Source: Hoplostethus atlanticus
Taxonomy: Eukaryota; Chordata; Actinopteri; Trachichthyiformes; Trachichthyidae
Length of the DNA stretch: 64,000 bases
Assembly: GCA_034670405.1 (NCBI GenBank)
Contig: JAXDDX010000033.1
Location: 3,560,501 to 3,624,500, forward strand
Direction of reading: 5' to 3'
A program made the translations under genes and the position numbers. Of the stretch, positions 11,865-22,452 are shown piece after piece. The notes under the pieces were generated by a model. That model ran no database searches and was not told where the DNA came from. It saw only the letters and a program-made list of their open reading frames with translations. Positions within the stretch are counted from its first letter, which is position 1, and every line of letters starts with the position of its first letter.

Positions 11865-12345
11865 GCGTCCAGAAGATTCAATTAGACTCATAATCGACTC
11901 GTCTGTGCCGAACAATTACCTCAGCTTTCAGAGTAACGTATCACTTTGGAGTTGTCTCGTCTTCACCCGTCATCCTGGTGGGTATCTTCCTTTTTTGAAA
12001 AGATGCTTAAAAACTGGTAAATGGTAAAACATGAACATATGAGAGGTAGAATATTTCATGACACATACACAGAATTTCCAAGATTAAAGTCTCATTACAA
12101 AATATTTCTATTTTTGCCACTTTGTTATGAATGCTTATTCTGATTAGTGCATTAATTGAATTACTTGTTGGGTGTCAGATTCCATTTGTCTCTCTCTGTA
12201 CATGTGATCAAATTGCATTAGACAACCATTGCTTAGTCACGGCCCTGTGTAATCACATTACTGTGCTGCAGCTGCCTGTTGCAGAGGAAGGTGCACAGCA
12301 CACGCTGGCTTTATTGTGTTCAAACCTTTGCAACTGATGTTGCTT
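11865..12345. promoter_or_regulatory. candidate conserved regulatory block
   Basis: Two repeat-free stretches, about 11865-11960 (CAATTAGACTCATAATCGAC, AACAATTACCTCAGC) and 12121-12345. The second has TGATTAGTGCATTAATTGAATTA, then TTGCATTAGACAACCATTGCTTAGTCA, then TGTAATCACATTACTG and a CAGCTG E-box. Dense homeodomain cores in GC-balanced unique DNA are typical of vertebrate conserved non-coding elements. No conservation data available. Confidence 0.33.
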
Positions 12346-14925
12346 CCTCTTGATAGTAAGTACTTTATAGTCACATAGTACCCTTTGATTTTCATTAGTC
12401 TTTACTTCAAGATGACAGTAAGTGTTAGTTCACGCTTTCCACGAGCTCTGTATGGATGCAGACGCGTTGTCCCCGTACTGCGGCTTCCCGTGACGACCAC
12501 GCACCAGAAAACTGCAGTACTGAAGTGGCGCCGTGGGTTCTCTACGTCATCCAATAAGAAACAAAGAGTCAGCGAGTGGTTCTGGTTCCTCTTCCTTCAG
12601 CCAATCCATGATGAAGTGCGTTTACGTAACTGCAGTGCCTCCTGTGTCAAACTGTAACTGTGTCAAATTATCTTCCCATGCGACTTCCAAATGCTGCCAA
12701 CACACATTTTGGCCACAATTATGTCATTTTGACCGCCGTCGGGTCCATTTCCACGTGAGGCATCAGAAAATACAACTAAGATGACTCTCCAATATTTAGA
12801 CTGCTGCTCATCAGATCTCCCTGTGAATTAAAACGTGAGTCTTTATCTGCCTGGTTTTGCCTGGTTGCACCATCTAGGAGCTTAGGAGCATCACTTCGCT
12901 GTCCACGGGTGATTGCCTCTGCACACTGACCAGCAGCAGTCTTACAGTGACAGGGCAAAGTAGTCTGGAGAGGAGAGAAGGGGATAAGGGCTCGGAGGGA
13001 GGGAGGCTGCAATGCCCATAGCCCTTCAGTAATCCTGGATCACAGAGTTAGCTCCGTTAGCTTCTCCCACTCACTGCAGGGATTAGAGACACTGAGCCGA
13101 CCACTCTGATGAAACACTTGCAATATCTGGGGACTAAAAAGAGACCCGGCAGGAGGACGGGTCACTCAGAGGGCGTCGGGGGAGAGGTGATCGACGGACC
13201 TGACAGTATCGACTTTTAACGCCGTCAGCGGGGCTTCACCTCGGGACGTCCTCGCTCCAATTCCAGCTGGAACCGGTCGGAGGCGAGAGATCACGCCAGC
13301 CTTAATTGCCATTATTTCCATGCTTATCCATCATGGTGACATTACTGACTTTTGTTGTTGTTGTGTTTGTGAATGTGTCATCACGACCATTCAAGGAGTT
13401 TTCTGGACCTCACTGTGTTTACTGTGGAAGTGCATGGAAAGTATTTTCAGGGAGAAGTGGATCGGCTCTAACTATTCATGCAAACAAAAAACACTTTACG
13501 CTGATTAATACATGAGAAAGTCTGTAATTTAGACAGCAATTTGCCTCTGTCAGCTCCTGAGTGCCACTCACTCCAGTTGTCCATGCTACCTCTCTCGACG
13601 TGGCCAGCTGGTTGTGATTACGGACCCGGAGCCGGTCGTATCATCCTCTATTCTCCTCTGAGACAAAACAACTTTAATAGCAAACAATGGAATAGATTGG
13701 AAAAAATTAACCAAATGTGGGGGAAAAAAAGGCTTGATAAAACCTTAACACAGCCACGCCGTGTCCTTTAATGCAACATTACTATCATAACTTTTAGGGG
13801 GTTGAGTATTTTATTCCTTGTTTTTCTCTCCATGTGTCATTGTTGTGTGTTTTAAAACTGTTTTTAAGGCAGATGCTGCTCTCACACGATTTCCCGTCCT
13901 ACATAAAGCAGGACTTGACTTGAAATTACAAACAATCCAGTTAATAACAGTTCCAGATTTTGTAGTAGACAAACTGTAACAGTAGAAAACCCCTATCGAA
14001 GAAAGCAGCCGAGACGAGCTGAAGCTGGATGGGCCTCCACTCTGGACACGCACCATAGGTCCACCATATACTGTAGCACATGACAATGCAAGCAATGCAA
14101 TGCAAGTATTGATTTCATACTAGTTTTTCCAGTGCCACCCAGCCAGCAATAACCATTAGTCTGAATGACCTTTTCCTCAATGGCCCTTCTTGATGCAACG
14201 CCATTTTAAAACACCCCCGCTACAGACATGTGACTGAAAGTTACCTGAGTTATGTTTAATATCTGAAGAGACACAGAACATGTTTATTGTCTTATAGTCC
14301 TTCAGCACAGTGCAGCTCACCTCCTCCTTCTTGGGACCGGTTCACCGGTTCACTGGGTGAACCTGCTGACATTTCATTTAGTATGAACAGACTAAAAGTT
14401 GGCCTGTGTTGATTCAATTAAATGTGAATCGGGTTGTGATGACGTACTCTAGACGGTTTTGAAACCCTGACTTTGCTTCTTTTTTTTTTAGTAGACATAA
14501 CGCCACACTGCGTCTGTCATCACTGTTAACTTACTCGAAATTCCCTGACTAGCAAGAGAGCAGGACTAAACCATTTGGTGTAAATAGAGGGGGGGGGGGG
14601 CGGGGTACAAATACAGATGCTGTCTGGATGTAAATTGTTAGTTTTGTTAGTAGACATATTCCAAGAAAAATATCTTTATTACTCACAATTTCGATGACGG
14701 TGAATAAAACGCTTTAAACCTATAGACCAATATCTTATCGGCCCCTTTGAATCGTCCGACCCCCCTCCCCCTCCCCCGCCACCATCGGCCATCGAGCCAC
14801 GCGACGAAGAACGCCGATCACTTCTGAATGAGTTATGTCAGCACTCCTCCGCCATCATGTCACTCTCGATAGGCCTCTCCGCTGCCCCTGCCAAAGATGC
14901 AAATGGCTGTCAGAGTGTTGACAAC
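12346..14925. other. unique non-coding DNA
   Basis: 12960-13300 is relatively GC-rich with several CpGs but has no supportable exon. Poly(G) tract at 14588-14605 and C-rich tract at 14760-14780. Nothing else recognised. Confidence 0.45.
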
Positions 14926-15080
14926 ATGCAGAAGTGCAGAAAGTGTCAGCGAACAAATTCAATTTATGCATTTAGGGTTATCATTATGCATAAAGAGAGC
15001 TGCCGCCTTGGCTCGCTAAGAGCTTATGCAGCATTGAAACCAATTCAAGCAGGAAAAAGAGCAGCAGAGTTCCCGTGCCG
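14926..15080. promoter_or_regulatory. candidate regulatory element with 9-bp inverted repeat
   Basis: Perfect inverted repeat TTTATGCAT (14963-14971) / ATGCATAAA (14986-14994) separated by 14 bp. A further AGCTTATGCAGC word follows about 25 bp downstream. ATGCAT-type words are POU-factor-like. The block is unique and flanked by ordinary sequence. Confidence 0.35.
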
Positions 15081-16779
15081 CTGCTGCATGACAACTACAT
15101 CCCTTCAGGCGACGTTCATATACGTTACCGGACGACGCAGACGGAGAGGTATACATATTTGATGCCCTCCGTGTGGGAGTTCAACAACCATAATGGGCAA
15201 TCAGAGTAAACAGATGGGATCCGAAGAACTGTTGAAAAACAGATGTAACGGCTTCATGCTTCGTTTTCATCTCGACATATTTTATTAATATTTCTTGAAG
15301 CTTAATTGCTTTAGGTTTTCTTCAATGCAACACATAAAGCAGGAGAGTTTAAAAAGAAAACTCATTTTGTTGTTTGGGTTTGACAGTGCACTTTCCCCGA
15401 GCCTCTGGGCCATCATGGTGTTATGACTGTTGCAAATACATTTGACATTTCCACCGGTGCAATAAAAGCGTGTGAAGGATGAAGAGAACTACTGACATTT
15501 ATGGTAATAAAAAATAGTGGTGGCAATGCTCTGTATGTGTTTGACCTCATCTCAGGGAGGGAGTTGACTATGCATTGCTTTTTGAAGTGGTCAGGTAAAT
15601 GAAAGGCAACTGGTAAAATAATAAGGTAGAGAGGTGCTGTCAGACTTGGCAGGCAGTGTTTGAGGTTGGGGGGGGAGAATGACATTCTGCTAGTCGTAAA
15701 GGAAAAAGACATTTGGTAATCCCTGCTATCACCGACAGGATGAAAAAGTATATCAGGGGCCACGCATGACCTGCTTCACAAGGTGGAGGGTTTATACCAT
15801 GTCCTTCAAGACTTCAAGGCACAAGAAGCCACGCTGCTCATTTTCGGTTCCTCGGCGTTAGCGACGTCTTCGAGGGCGTTGAGGAAATCTGGAATCTAAA
15901 TGCCAACGGAACATCAACTTTCTAAGATCGCGGTGAAAAAAAATAAACATTGTACGGCTCATTTGATCCGGGTATTACAGGATTACAGAGAACGGTTTGG
16001 TACATTGTTCTTCAGAAAATAAAATCATCAAAGCTGAAGTTGGTGAATATTAGAAGCTCTTTGATTTGTTCCGATGCACCAATACCAAGTATCCTTAAAG
16101 AATCGATTGAGACCTGCTGATACAGGAAGAAGAGCAGAAGACAGACTGACACCTCTTGACATTGAAGATGAAATTCTTGTCGGGCCTTTTCTCCTTGGCC
16201 ATTGGGATTCAGAAGTGTACCCCACAGAAACATCTAGCAAGAGATGGCAGACTACTGGCTCTAAATAATGTACAGTGATAGGCGAACTCTGCTCTATTTT
16301 TCAGCTCCAGAAAGACAAAAAAAAGTGCCTCGACATTTTTTGCACTTGGACTTGGACTCTTTACCGCATCTCATATTAAGAAGATGCACTCGGGCCAAAA
16401 GGTGGTGTTAGTGCAGCAGACACTAGTCAACGTCCTCAAGGAGAAATCGTTATTCCTACACGCACTATGGAATCATCTGATAGACGAGATAAAGAGTGAT
16501 TTATCCCGCGGGCCCTCCCCTTTACTTTGACTCCAGCAGAACAATCACAGTAATTCTTCTGGATGTCCAGACTGTCACTTCCATAATCAGGGCCTGCCAC
16601 GCTCCAGAGTGAGGAGCCCACTCTTTTGGAACAGTCCACATTCAAGGTCCATTAGCTCCAAACCGGTGCACCGCTTCACTCTGGTGAAACACGTCCTTGA
16701 AACAAAAAAGGGCCGGAGAACCATGAAAGGTCGGTCACATATTGGGGGGTTCTGGATTAGACCCTCCTTGAGACAGAGG
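15081..16779. other. unique non-coding DNA
   Basis: 15240-15330 is AT-rich and repeat-free (TTTTATTAATATTTCTTG, GCTTAATTGCTTTAGG) and could be regulatory. No gene, RNA or transposon recognised elsewhere. Confidence 0.45.
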
Positions 16780-17050
16780 TAGTTATTACTACATTATGAC
16801 CGATGCCATTAATCTCGCCGAGCCCTGAAATGTGATGTGTGGCCCTCATGCACATTGAAGTGTAACATTCATTTGCTGTTTGAGCGGTAACTAGGTTAAA
16901 TGGGCCTGGTGGCGTTAATGGAGCCATCACTGCAGCAGCGAGGCATAACTGCGAGCTCTTGCAGCAATTATCCCACAAACCCTTGAAATAAAATGTGGTC
17001 TCTGTAGGATGTGGTGTATCTCCACCAGTTAGATCCAGGTTGTGGTCATG
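16780..17050. promoter_or_regulatory. candidate conserved regulatory block
   Basis: Repeat-free, GC-balanced block with CATTCATTTGCTGTTTGAG, TAGGTTAAATGGGCCTGG, GGCGTTAATGGAGCC and GCAGCAATTATCCCACAAAC. Motif texture only; weak. Confidence 0.25.
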
Positions 17051-17819
17051 CATTACTGAATCTGAGGTTAAAGGGAAAGATACTCGTACACTGTTGGCGT
17101 TTCATCAATTTGTGATGTTCAGTGAATTCCAGGAATGATTTTGTTGCAGTTTATTTTTTTGTGTACCCACTTTTCCCTCGACCTGCCTCGTCTACTTCTA
17201 CCCCAGTTAGTGATTTCCTACATTTCCCAGGATGACTTTGGACGACCCTGAGAGAAGCTGCATAGGTGTAGGTGTAGAGACGCAGTTAGTTTTGGACTCG
17301 AGAGAGAACAATGGCGTGGTTGTATGGCAGGTTACAAAAAAGTAGATACAAGCTGTTGCTGCAATGCATTATGGTCTATTGAGGAAAATTTGTATCTCTG
17401 CCTCTTCTGCAAATCAAAATGTGCAAAACTTGTTCTTTGATACCGACTGACATCAAAACCTGTTTTAGATCAACTAAAAATATTCTGCTATCTCAACTCA
17501 ATTCTAACTGGAAGCATCTCAACATGATGTCACGTCAATTATATCCACAGGAATGACAAAAACACACCAGCAAATATCAAAATGGGTCCAGGAATGCAAG
17601 ATGAATCATCAATAGCTGTTATTTAACACCGTACAAGTGTGATAGCGTGGATTCTTCCTTTAAACAATAGATTGCACTGTAACTGTCTCCTTTTCCGTTG
17701 TGCTGCTGGACTCATGAGCTCTCCACACAGCTCCCTTACTTGAATGCCACGCTGCCTAAATACACTGAGCAGTGACTGAACGCTGCAGTGTGTCAGTGTG
17801 TGCTTGTGTTACCGCAGGA
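17051..17819. other. unique non-coding DNA
   Basis: Nothing recognised. Confidence 0.5.
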
Positions 17820-18500
17820 GTCAGTGGCGTAGGTTTGGTTTGAACATTGAGGGGTGAAACAGTAAGCGGGGGGTCTGGGGCGTCAAACACTTCATTTCCT
17901 GCATTCTGGTGATTTTTTATGCACCAATTTCTGCATCAATTTATGGTGGAAATGTCTTTATTTATGTAAAGGAAAACACAAAATTCAGGCACCAGGTGAC
18001 AATTCAAAATATAATGGAATATAATGCAGTAAGGCTGTCAGGTATGTTCAAATTTGCACATACACTTACACATGTATATGGCACAATATTATTTTTATTC
18101 TATTGTTATTATTTTCTTATTTCTTATATCTTTTCATATATTTTAGTGTGAATTTCTCTATTTTATATTGTATTCCTGACTTTTGCCTCTACAGTACTTT
18201 TATTCTTGTTTTGTTCTTCTTCTTCTATGTTTATTGTTTATTGTTATGCACCAATTACCAAGACAAATTCCTCGTATGTGAAAACATATTTGGCAATAAA
18301 CCTGATTCTGATTCTTTCAAATATTTATCCTCCTGTAGATCAGATCTCATTTAATATTATCCCTGCTGAGTCAACACACATATAGGCATGGTTTACTCTT
18401 CTGTCCTCTTTTGTGTCTTTCATGTTTTTATTGGGGGGGCAAATGCACCTGTTCTAAATACTGAGGGGGACGAATCTCCTGCTTCCCCCCTGGACCAAGA
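17820..18500 (+). mobile_element. decayed DNA transposon interrupted by a LINE tail
   Basis: Left end CAGTGGCGTAGGTTTGGTTT followed by GAACATTGAGGGG and GGGGGGTCTGGGG matches the start of a common teleost repeat. The right part (about 18430-18490: GGGGGGGCAAATGCACCTG, ATACTGAGGGGGACGAAT, CTTCCCCCCTGGA) matches the usual complementary end. Between them sits AT-rich DNA ending in a LINE-type tail, so a younger retroposon seems to have landed in an older element. Both ends are diverged and no target-site duplication can be read. Superfamily not assigned. Confidence 0.5.
18060..18319 (+). mobile_element. LINE 3' tail fragment
   Basis: T/A-rich 3'-UTR-like stretch ending TTATGCACCAATTACCAAGA, CAAATTCCTCGTATGTG, TTTGGCAATAAACCTGATTC TGATTC. 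This ending, with a short (GATTCT) tail, is typical of a truncated teleost LINE copy (I believe L2/Maui-type, not certain). No reverse-transcriptase codons are present, so it is a 5'-truncated dead copy. Confidence 0.6.
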
Positions 18501-19020
18501 TCACAGGAATACATACCTGTATTCCTTTTATTGTACCTGGTGAAGAAATGATTCTCATACATATCACTGACATTTATACATCTATAGAAAAAAAACTATT
18601 TTTATACAAACATATATGTGTATATACTCATATTTATATTTACATCTACACAACATATTTCATATCTAGTAATCCCTATTTGCTAGTAACAAATATCCTA
18701 TTCTGTTATATTATAAATATCATTATAAATATCAGTTAATAACATCTGTAAGAAACAACTGTAAATAAATCCTTATATACAAGTACTCTCTCGCATACTT
18801 TCTACTCCTATAGACTACCTAACATGTTGAAATTCATATTGTTTACATAACCCCAGTTATTATTTGATTGCTTTTATTGTTGTATTATTTTTATTGATTT
18901 TATTATTTCTATTATTTTGTATTGCTTATTTTATATTCTATTTCCTTATATTGTAGTTTCTTTTCCCCTGCTAGATTATATTACTTTTGCTGCTGCAATG
19001 TTATGAATGCATAAAATATA
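18501..19020. other. AT-rich non-coding DNA, possible second LINE 3' UTR
   Basis: Very AT-rich. 18840-19010 (TTTTATTATTTCTATTATTTTG, TTGTAGTTTCTTTTCCCCTG, TTGCTGCTGCAATG) resembles the 3' untranslated part of a retroposon, but the call is weak. Short tyrosine/isoleucine-rich frames are compositional. Confidence 0.35.
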
Positions 19021-21537
19021 TAAAATACACCAAGAGCCTGAGAAGATCTCTCCACCCTGTCAGTCATCTCCAACATTCAGTAATGCAGACCAAACTGTCC
19101 TGAGGCAAAAGTATGTTTAGAGTTGAAATATGGTGGTACTCTCCTTTAAATAACCAGTAACTCAAATATTATTCCATATTGAACTTTAAAATAATGTCTG
19201 CTCGTTTTTTTTTCTAACCGTAGGTGTCAGTTTTATCAGGAGGCGTATTTCACTTCTGCAGGGGAAAATCACTGACCAGAAGCCCTAGAGCAAGTTGGGA
19301 GAGACTCTGCTCGGCTGGACTGGCCTGCTACTGCACAGTGGCTGCTAGGTCGAGGTAAAAGGGCAGGATTGCACTCAGGTCATGGATGAAGGGACGTGAG
19401 AGCCCAAAAGCCTGTGGTGTCTATAGTCCCATGACTGAGGAGATTGTGTATGTGAACCGTGAGTAAAACTTGCCCTAAGCCTCCTCACATAAAAATCTCT
19501 ATCTATTGTTCACACTTGATGCCTGGAAATGAAACAAGTGATTCTGTGTCTGACATCTAGGCGGCGGCGGGAGAAAAAAACCCATCCCAAAATAAGATAA
19601 ATCAAAAGACAAACCAATAACCCTTTCTTCACCCACATGGAAGCACACTGGAATGTACCATAATGTGATCTATGAGCTGAGAAAGTCTCTTTGTCTGCTG
19701 TCGGTAGTCTATCATTTTGATGTGTGGTCAAATGCAGTTTATCGTTGACTTGAACAACAGTATATATTGTGCCAATAACTGAGAAACTGCTGTGCCTTTC
19801 CTCATTAATCATCAACATTACCCACACAGGGAGTGGTCAGGTTTTGTGTAGAGCCCTGCCCTCGGGGGGATTAGCAATGCAAGACATGATATCTATTTCT
19901 CAGGAAAAACTCCACGGAGCTTTGTCTCTTTTACAGTAGTGGGAAAATGGAACGACCCCAACAAAAAGGAAGCAAGGAAGCATGAGTTATCACGTCCGTA
20001 ATGCGACTACGTTCGCATCATTTACGGAATAATGTATCACCCGCAATAAGGCCTTTCAACTCCTGCCTAAATAAACAACCCACATCCAGGAAGAGAGCAG
20101 TGGAGGTATGCTGCTCCAACTCAAAATGTGCCATGGGCATGACTCAAAAACCTTGAGCTCTGCCGGTCAGAGGAAAACTTGTTCTCTTCAGGTGACTCCC
20201 TCGAGTTTTCTCTAGTCTGAACCATCGTGGAAAAGTTTACTTTATTGTATTTTTGTAGGCGGTTTGTGGAGAAGAGGACCAGGGCTTGTAAACAAACGTC
20301 ACATGGATTCATTTATTTGAGTGTCATCTCACAAGATTAGAGATTTTTTTTGGCAGAGGGCAGGGAGTCAACGCAAATAGGATTCCAGTCCCTGTAACTG
20401 TAGCTGAGCATGATGGAGTTGTCTGCACTCTTTTCCATAATCCACCTTCTCTGGTGTTCATACCAACACATGAAGAAACAGCAGGACACGAGCATCGATC
20501 AAGACCGCGGTCGGCCCTCCGTTCATTTTGTTCTGCGAGGCTTTCCAGGCTGGGCTTCATCTCCATCGTTGAGAAGATCCCCTCATCCTAAACTTGGCTT
20601 TCACAAGACGTGTCGTGGAAACACTCAGTGCAATCAAATCTGCTGTTGCTGTTGCAGATTGTACGCCCTGCCAGTCTCGTTGTGCCTGGTTCTACTGCAG
20701 TAATGCTCAGGAGGTTCTTGCTGTGAGTTTGTTCCGCATGCTGACCCGACTCCCAGACAGAAGATGCCTCTCCTGTGGCACCATGTGGCCAGACAGAATA
20801 CACTCGTCCTCTCTGACATTCTTGTGTGCCCGTAGCCTGGGGAGAGAGCTTTTCATGCTCCACTGTTTCCACAGAAGGCAGTGCCACTTCAACTCCCAAC
20901 CGCTGGGAAACTGGGAATTATTCTCTGTTACTGTATGTCAGAGAATACAGCCGACTTTAACCTGTGAGAATTTCATCAGGAAGAAAGAGGAGCAAAAGGA
21001 CCAGGCTTCATATGCATGGAAGGTCTTACTCGTGGAAAATACTACTTTGGTCACATTGACGAATAAAGATGTTCCTCTGACTTCAGCAGAAAATATTTTT
21101 CTCAAATCAGCACTCGTATTCTATTGGAGGATATTTGCAGTTCACTCTTAACAACTGGCAGCATCATGGAGGTCCATTGGAGAATTGCAAAAAATGGTCA
21201 CAACTAGCAGGCAAGAAAAAGAGACACCTGAAAAAGATTGTTGTGGTGTGGGTGTAGGTCAATTCAGCTATGTAATAAGTAAAAGGGAACAGTTCAATAA
21301 GGTAGATTGGTTTCAAAATGTAGGTTAAACTGTCTTGTCTTTAGTCCTACAGACTCTTTTGTCCTAGCCTGGTTGAGAAGAGTCTGTTAACCTAACATGT
21401 AGTTGTGTTTTGGCTTCATTAGCTAGCTAACTAGTCAGCTAGCTACTTCAGCAAAAGCAACTGATGTTAATGTTAATGTGTGACTGATATCTGCGCGTTA
21501 ACAAAAGGAGGGTGATCGTTAGCCAACCAGATATTAC
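19021..21537. other. unique non-coding DNA including a long chance frame
   Basis: A plus-strand open frame of about 185 codons ends at 21151, but it lacks an ATG at its 5' end, overlaps open minus-strand frames and resembles no family known to me. I treat it as non-coding. 21420-21460 is rich in GCTAGCTA words leading into the dispersed repeat. Confidence 0.5.
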
Positions 21538-21752
21538 GGTTAGCTAGCTAACAAGCTGCCATTATCTAAACAAAATCCATCAGATGTACCAGTAGTGAAA
21601 CAGTTGGTTCCCGCTCAAAAACTGCACAGAAATTAACCGTATCCATTCAGTTCTGTCTACATTTAGAAAGGTTAGCATGTCCACAGCCATGTTGGCCAAG
21701 AGGACCACTATATGGCCTTCAGAGGGGTGTTACGTCATGTGAAAGCCCTATA
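21538..21752 (+). repeat. dispersed repeat, copy B of an inverted pair
   Basis: Partner of 10929-11165 in opposite orientation, about 10.5 kb away. Runs from TAGCTAGCTAACAAGCTGCC to AGAGGGGTGTTACGTCATGT. No open frame shared between the copies. It contains the TATGGCC...CAGAGGGG and TTACGTCA words also seen in copy A. Confidence 0.65.
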
Positions 21753-22375
21753 TTCACATGGCCCATGGGCTATTTGTCTTTGGGCTATTCTCTTTACAAA
21801 CTTTATCGTAAAAATCATATTTATTAGGTGTTCTTTAATATCATGTACCTGAATGGAAGAGGGTTTCATGTTCATGTTGTGCATGTATAGTGAACACTGA
21901 ACCACTCATGGGCTGAATCATAGAGTGACGATTGTGGGTTAGAGCTGTACACATATTGGGAAGTCATCCATCATCTAGCTGTAATGAAGTCATAAAACCA
22001 ATGAAAGCAAAATAATTGTAACGTCTCCGTCATTTCCACATTGACGCCTCATTGCAGCCTACTCTGTGGCTTCACATAGCAAATATATGAGACTAGCAGG
22101 AGCCGACGCCTTCCTCTATCCTGATCAAAGCTCAGAGCTATGGGCCACCGGGGAGCACGATGACTTCAGGAACTCATTCCTTATGCTTAAATGTAGTGAT
22201 CTCAGAAAACGAGTTAAAGTGGGAGAGGATAAAATCTGAAAAGAAACCAGTGCAGCACCTTGGACTTTGTCATTCAGAAGAAAAAAGATTGCCATGAATT
22301 GAAGAGTTTATATAGAGAGTATATACACCATTTGAAAAAAATGTGTCATCTACTCTGACCAAATGATTGAAAAAG
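21753..22375. other. unique non-coding DNA
   Basis: Nothing recognised. 21990-22090 (AAGCAAAATAATTGTAACG) is repeat-free. Confidence 0.5.
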
Positions 22376-22452
22376 CCTGGAGCCTATCCCAGCATGCATT
22401 GGGGTGAAAGCAGGGAAACACCCAGGATAGGTCGCCAGTCCATCACAGTGCT
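22376..22452 (+). repeat. teleost dispersed repeat fragment (GGAGCCTATCCCAGCATGCA)
   Basis: Carries GGAGCCTATCCCAGCATGCA, a CAGGGAAACACCCAGGATAG passage and GGTCGCCAGTCCATCACAG, the diagnostic words of a very widespread teleost repeat. A second fragment lies at 34810-34927. Class not assigned. Confidence 0.7.

Noticed and set aside
20594..21151. Longest non-repeat open frame, about 185 codons on the plus strand
   Set aside because: No ATG at the 5' end, overlapped by open minus-strand frames, and no motif of any family I know. Frames of this size are expected by chance in 64 kb on six frames.
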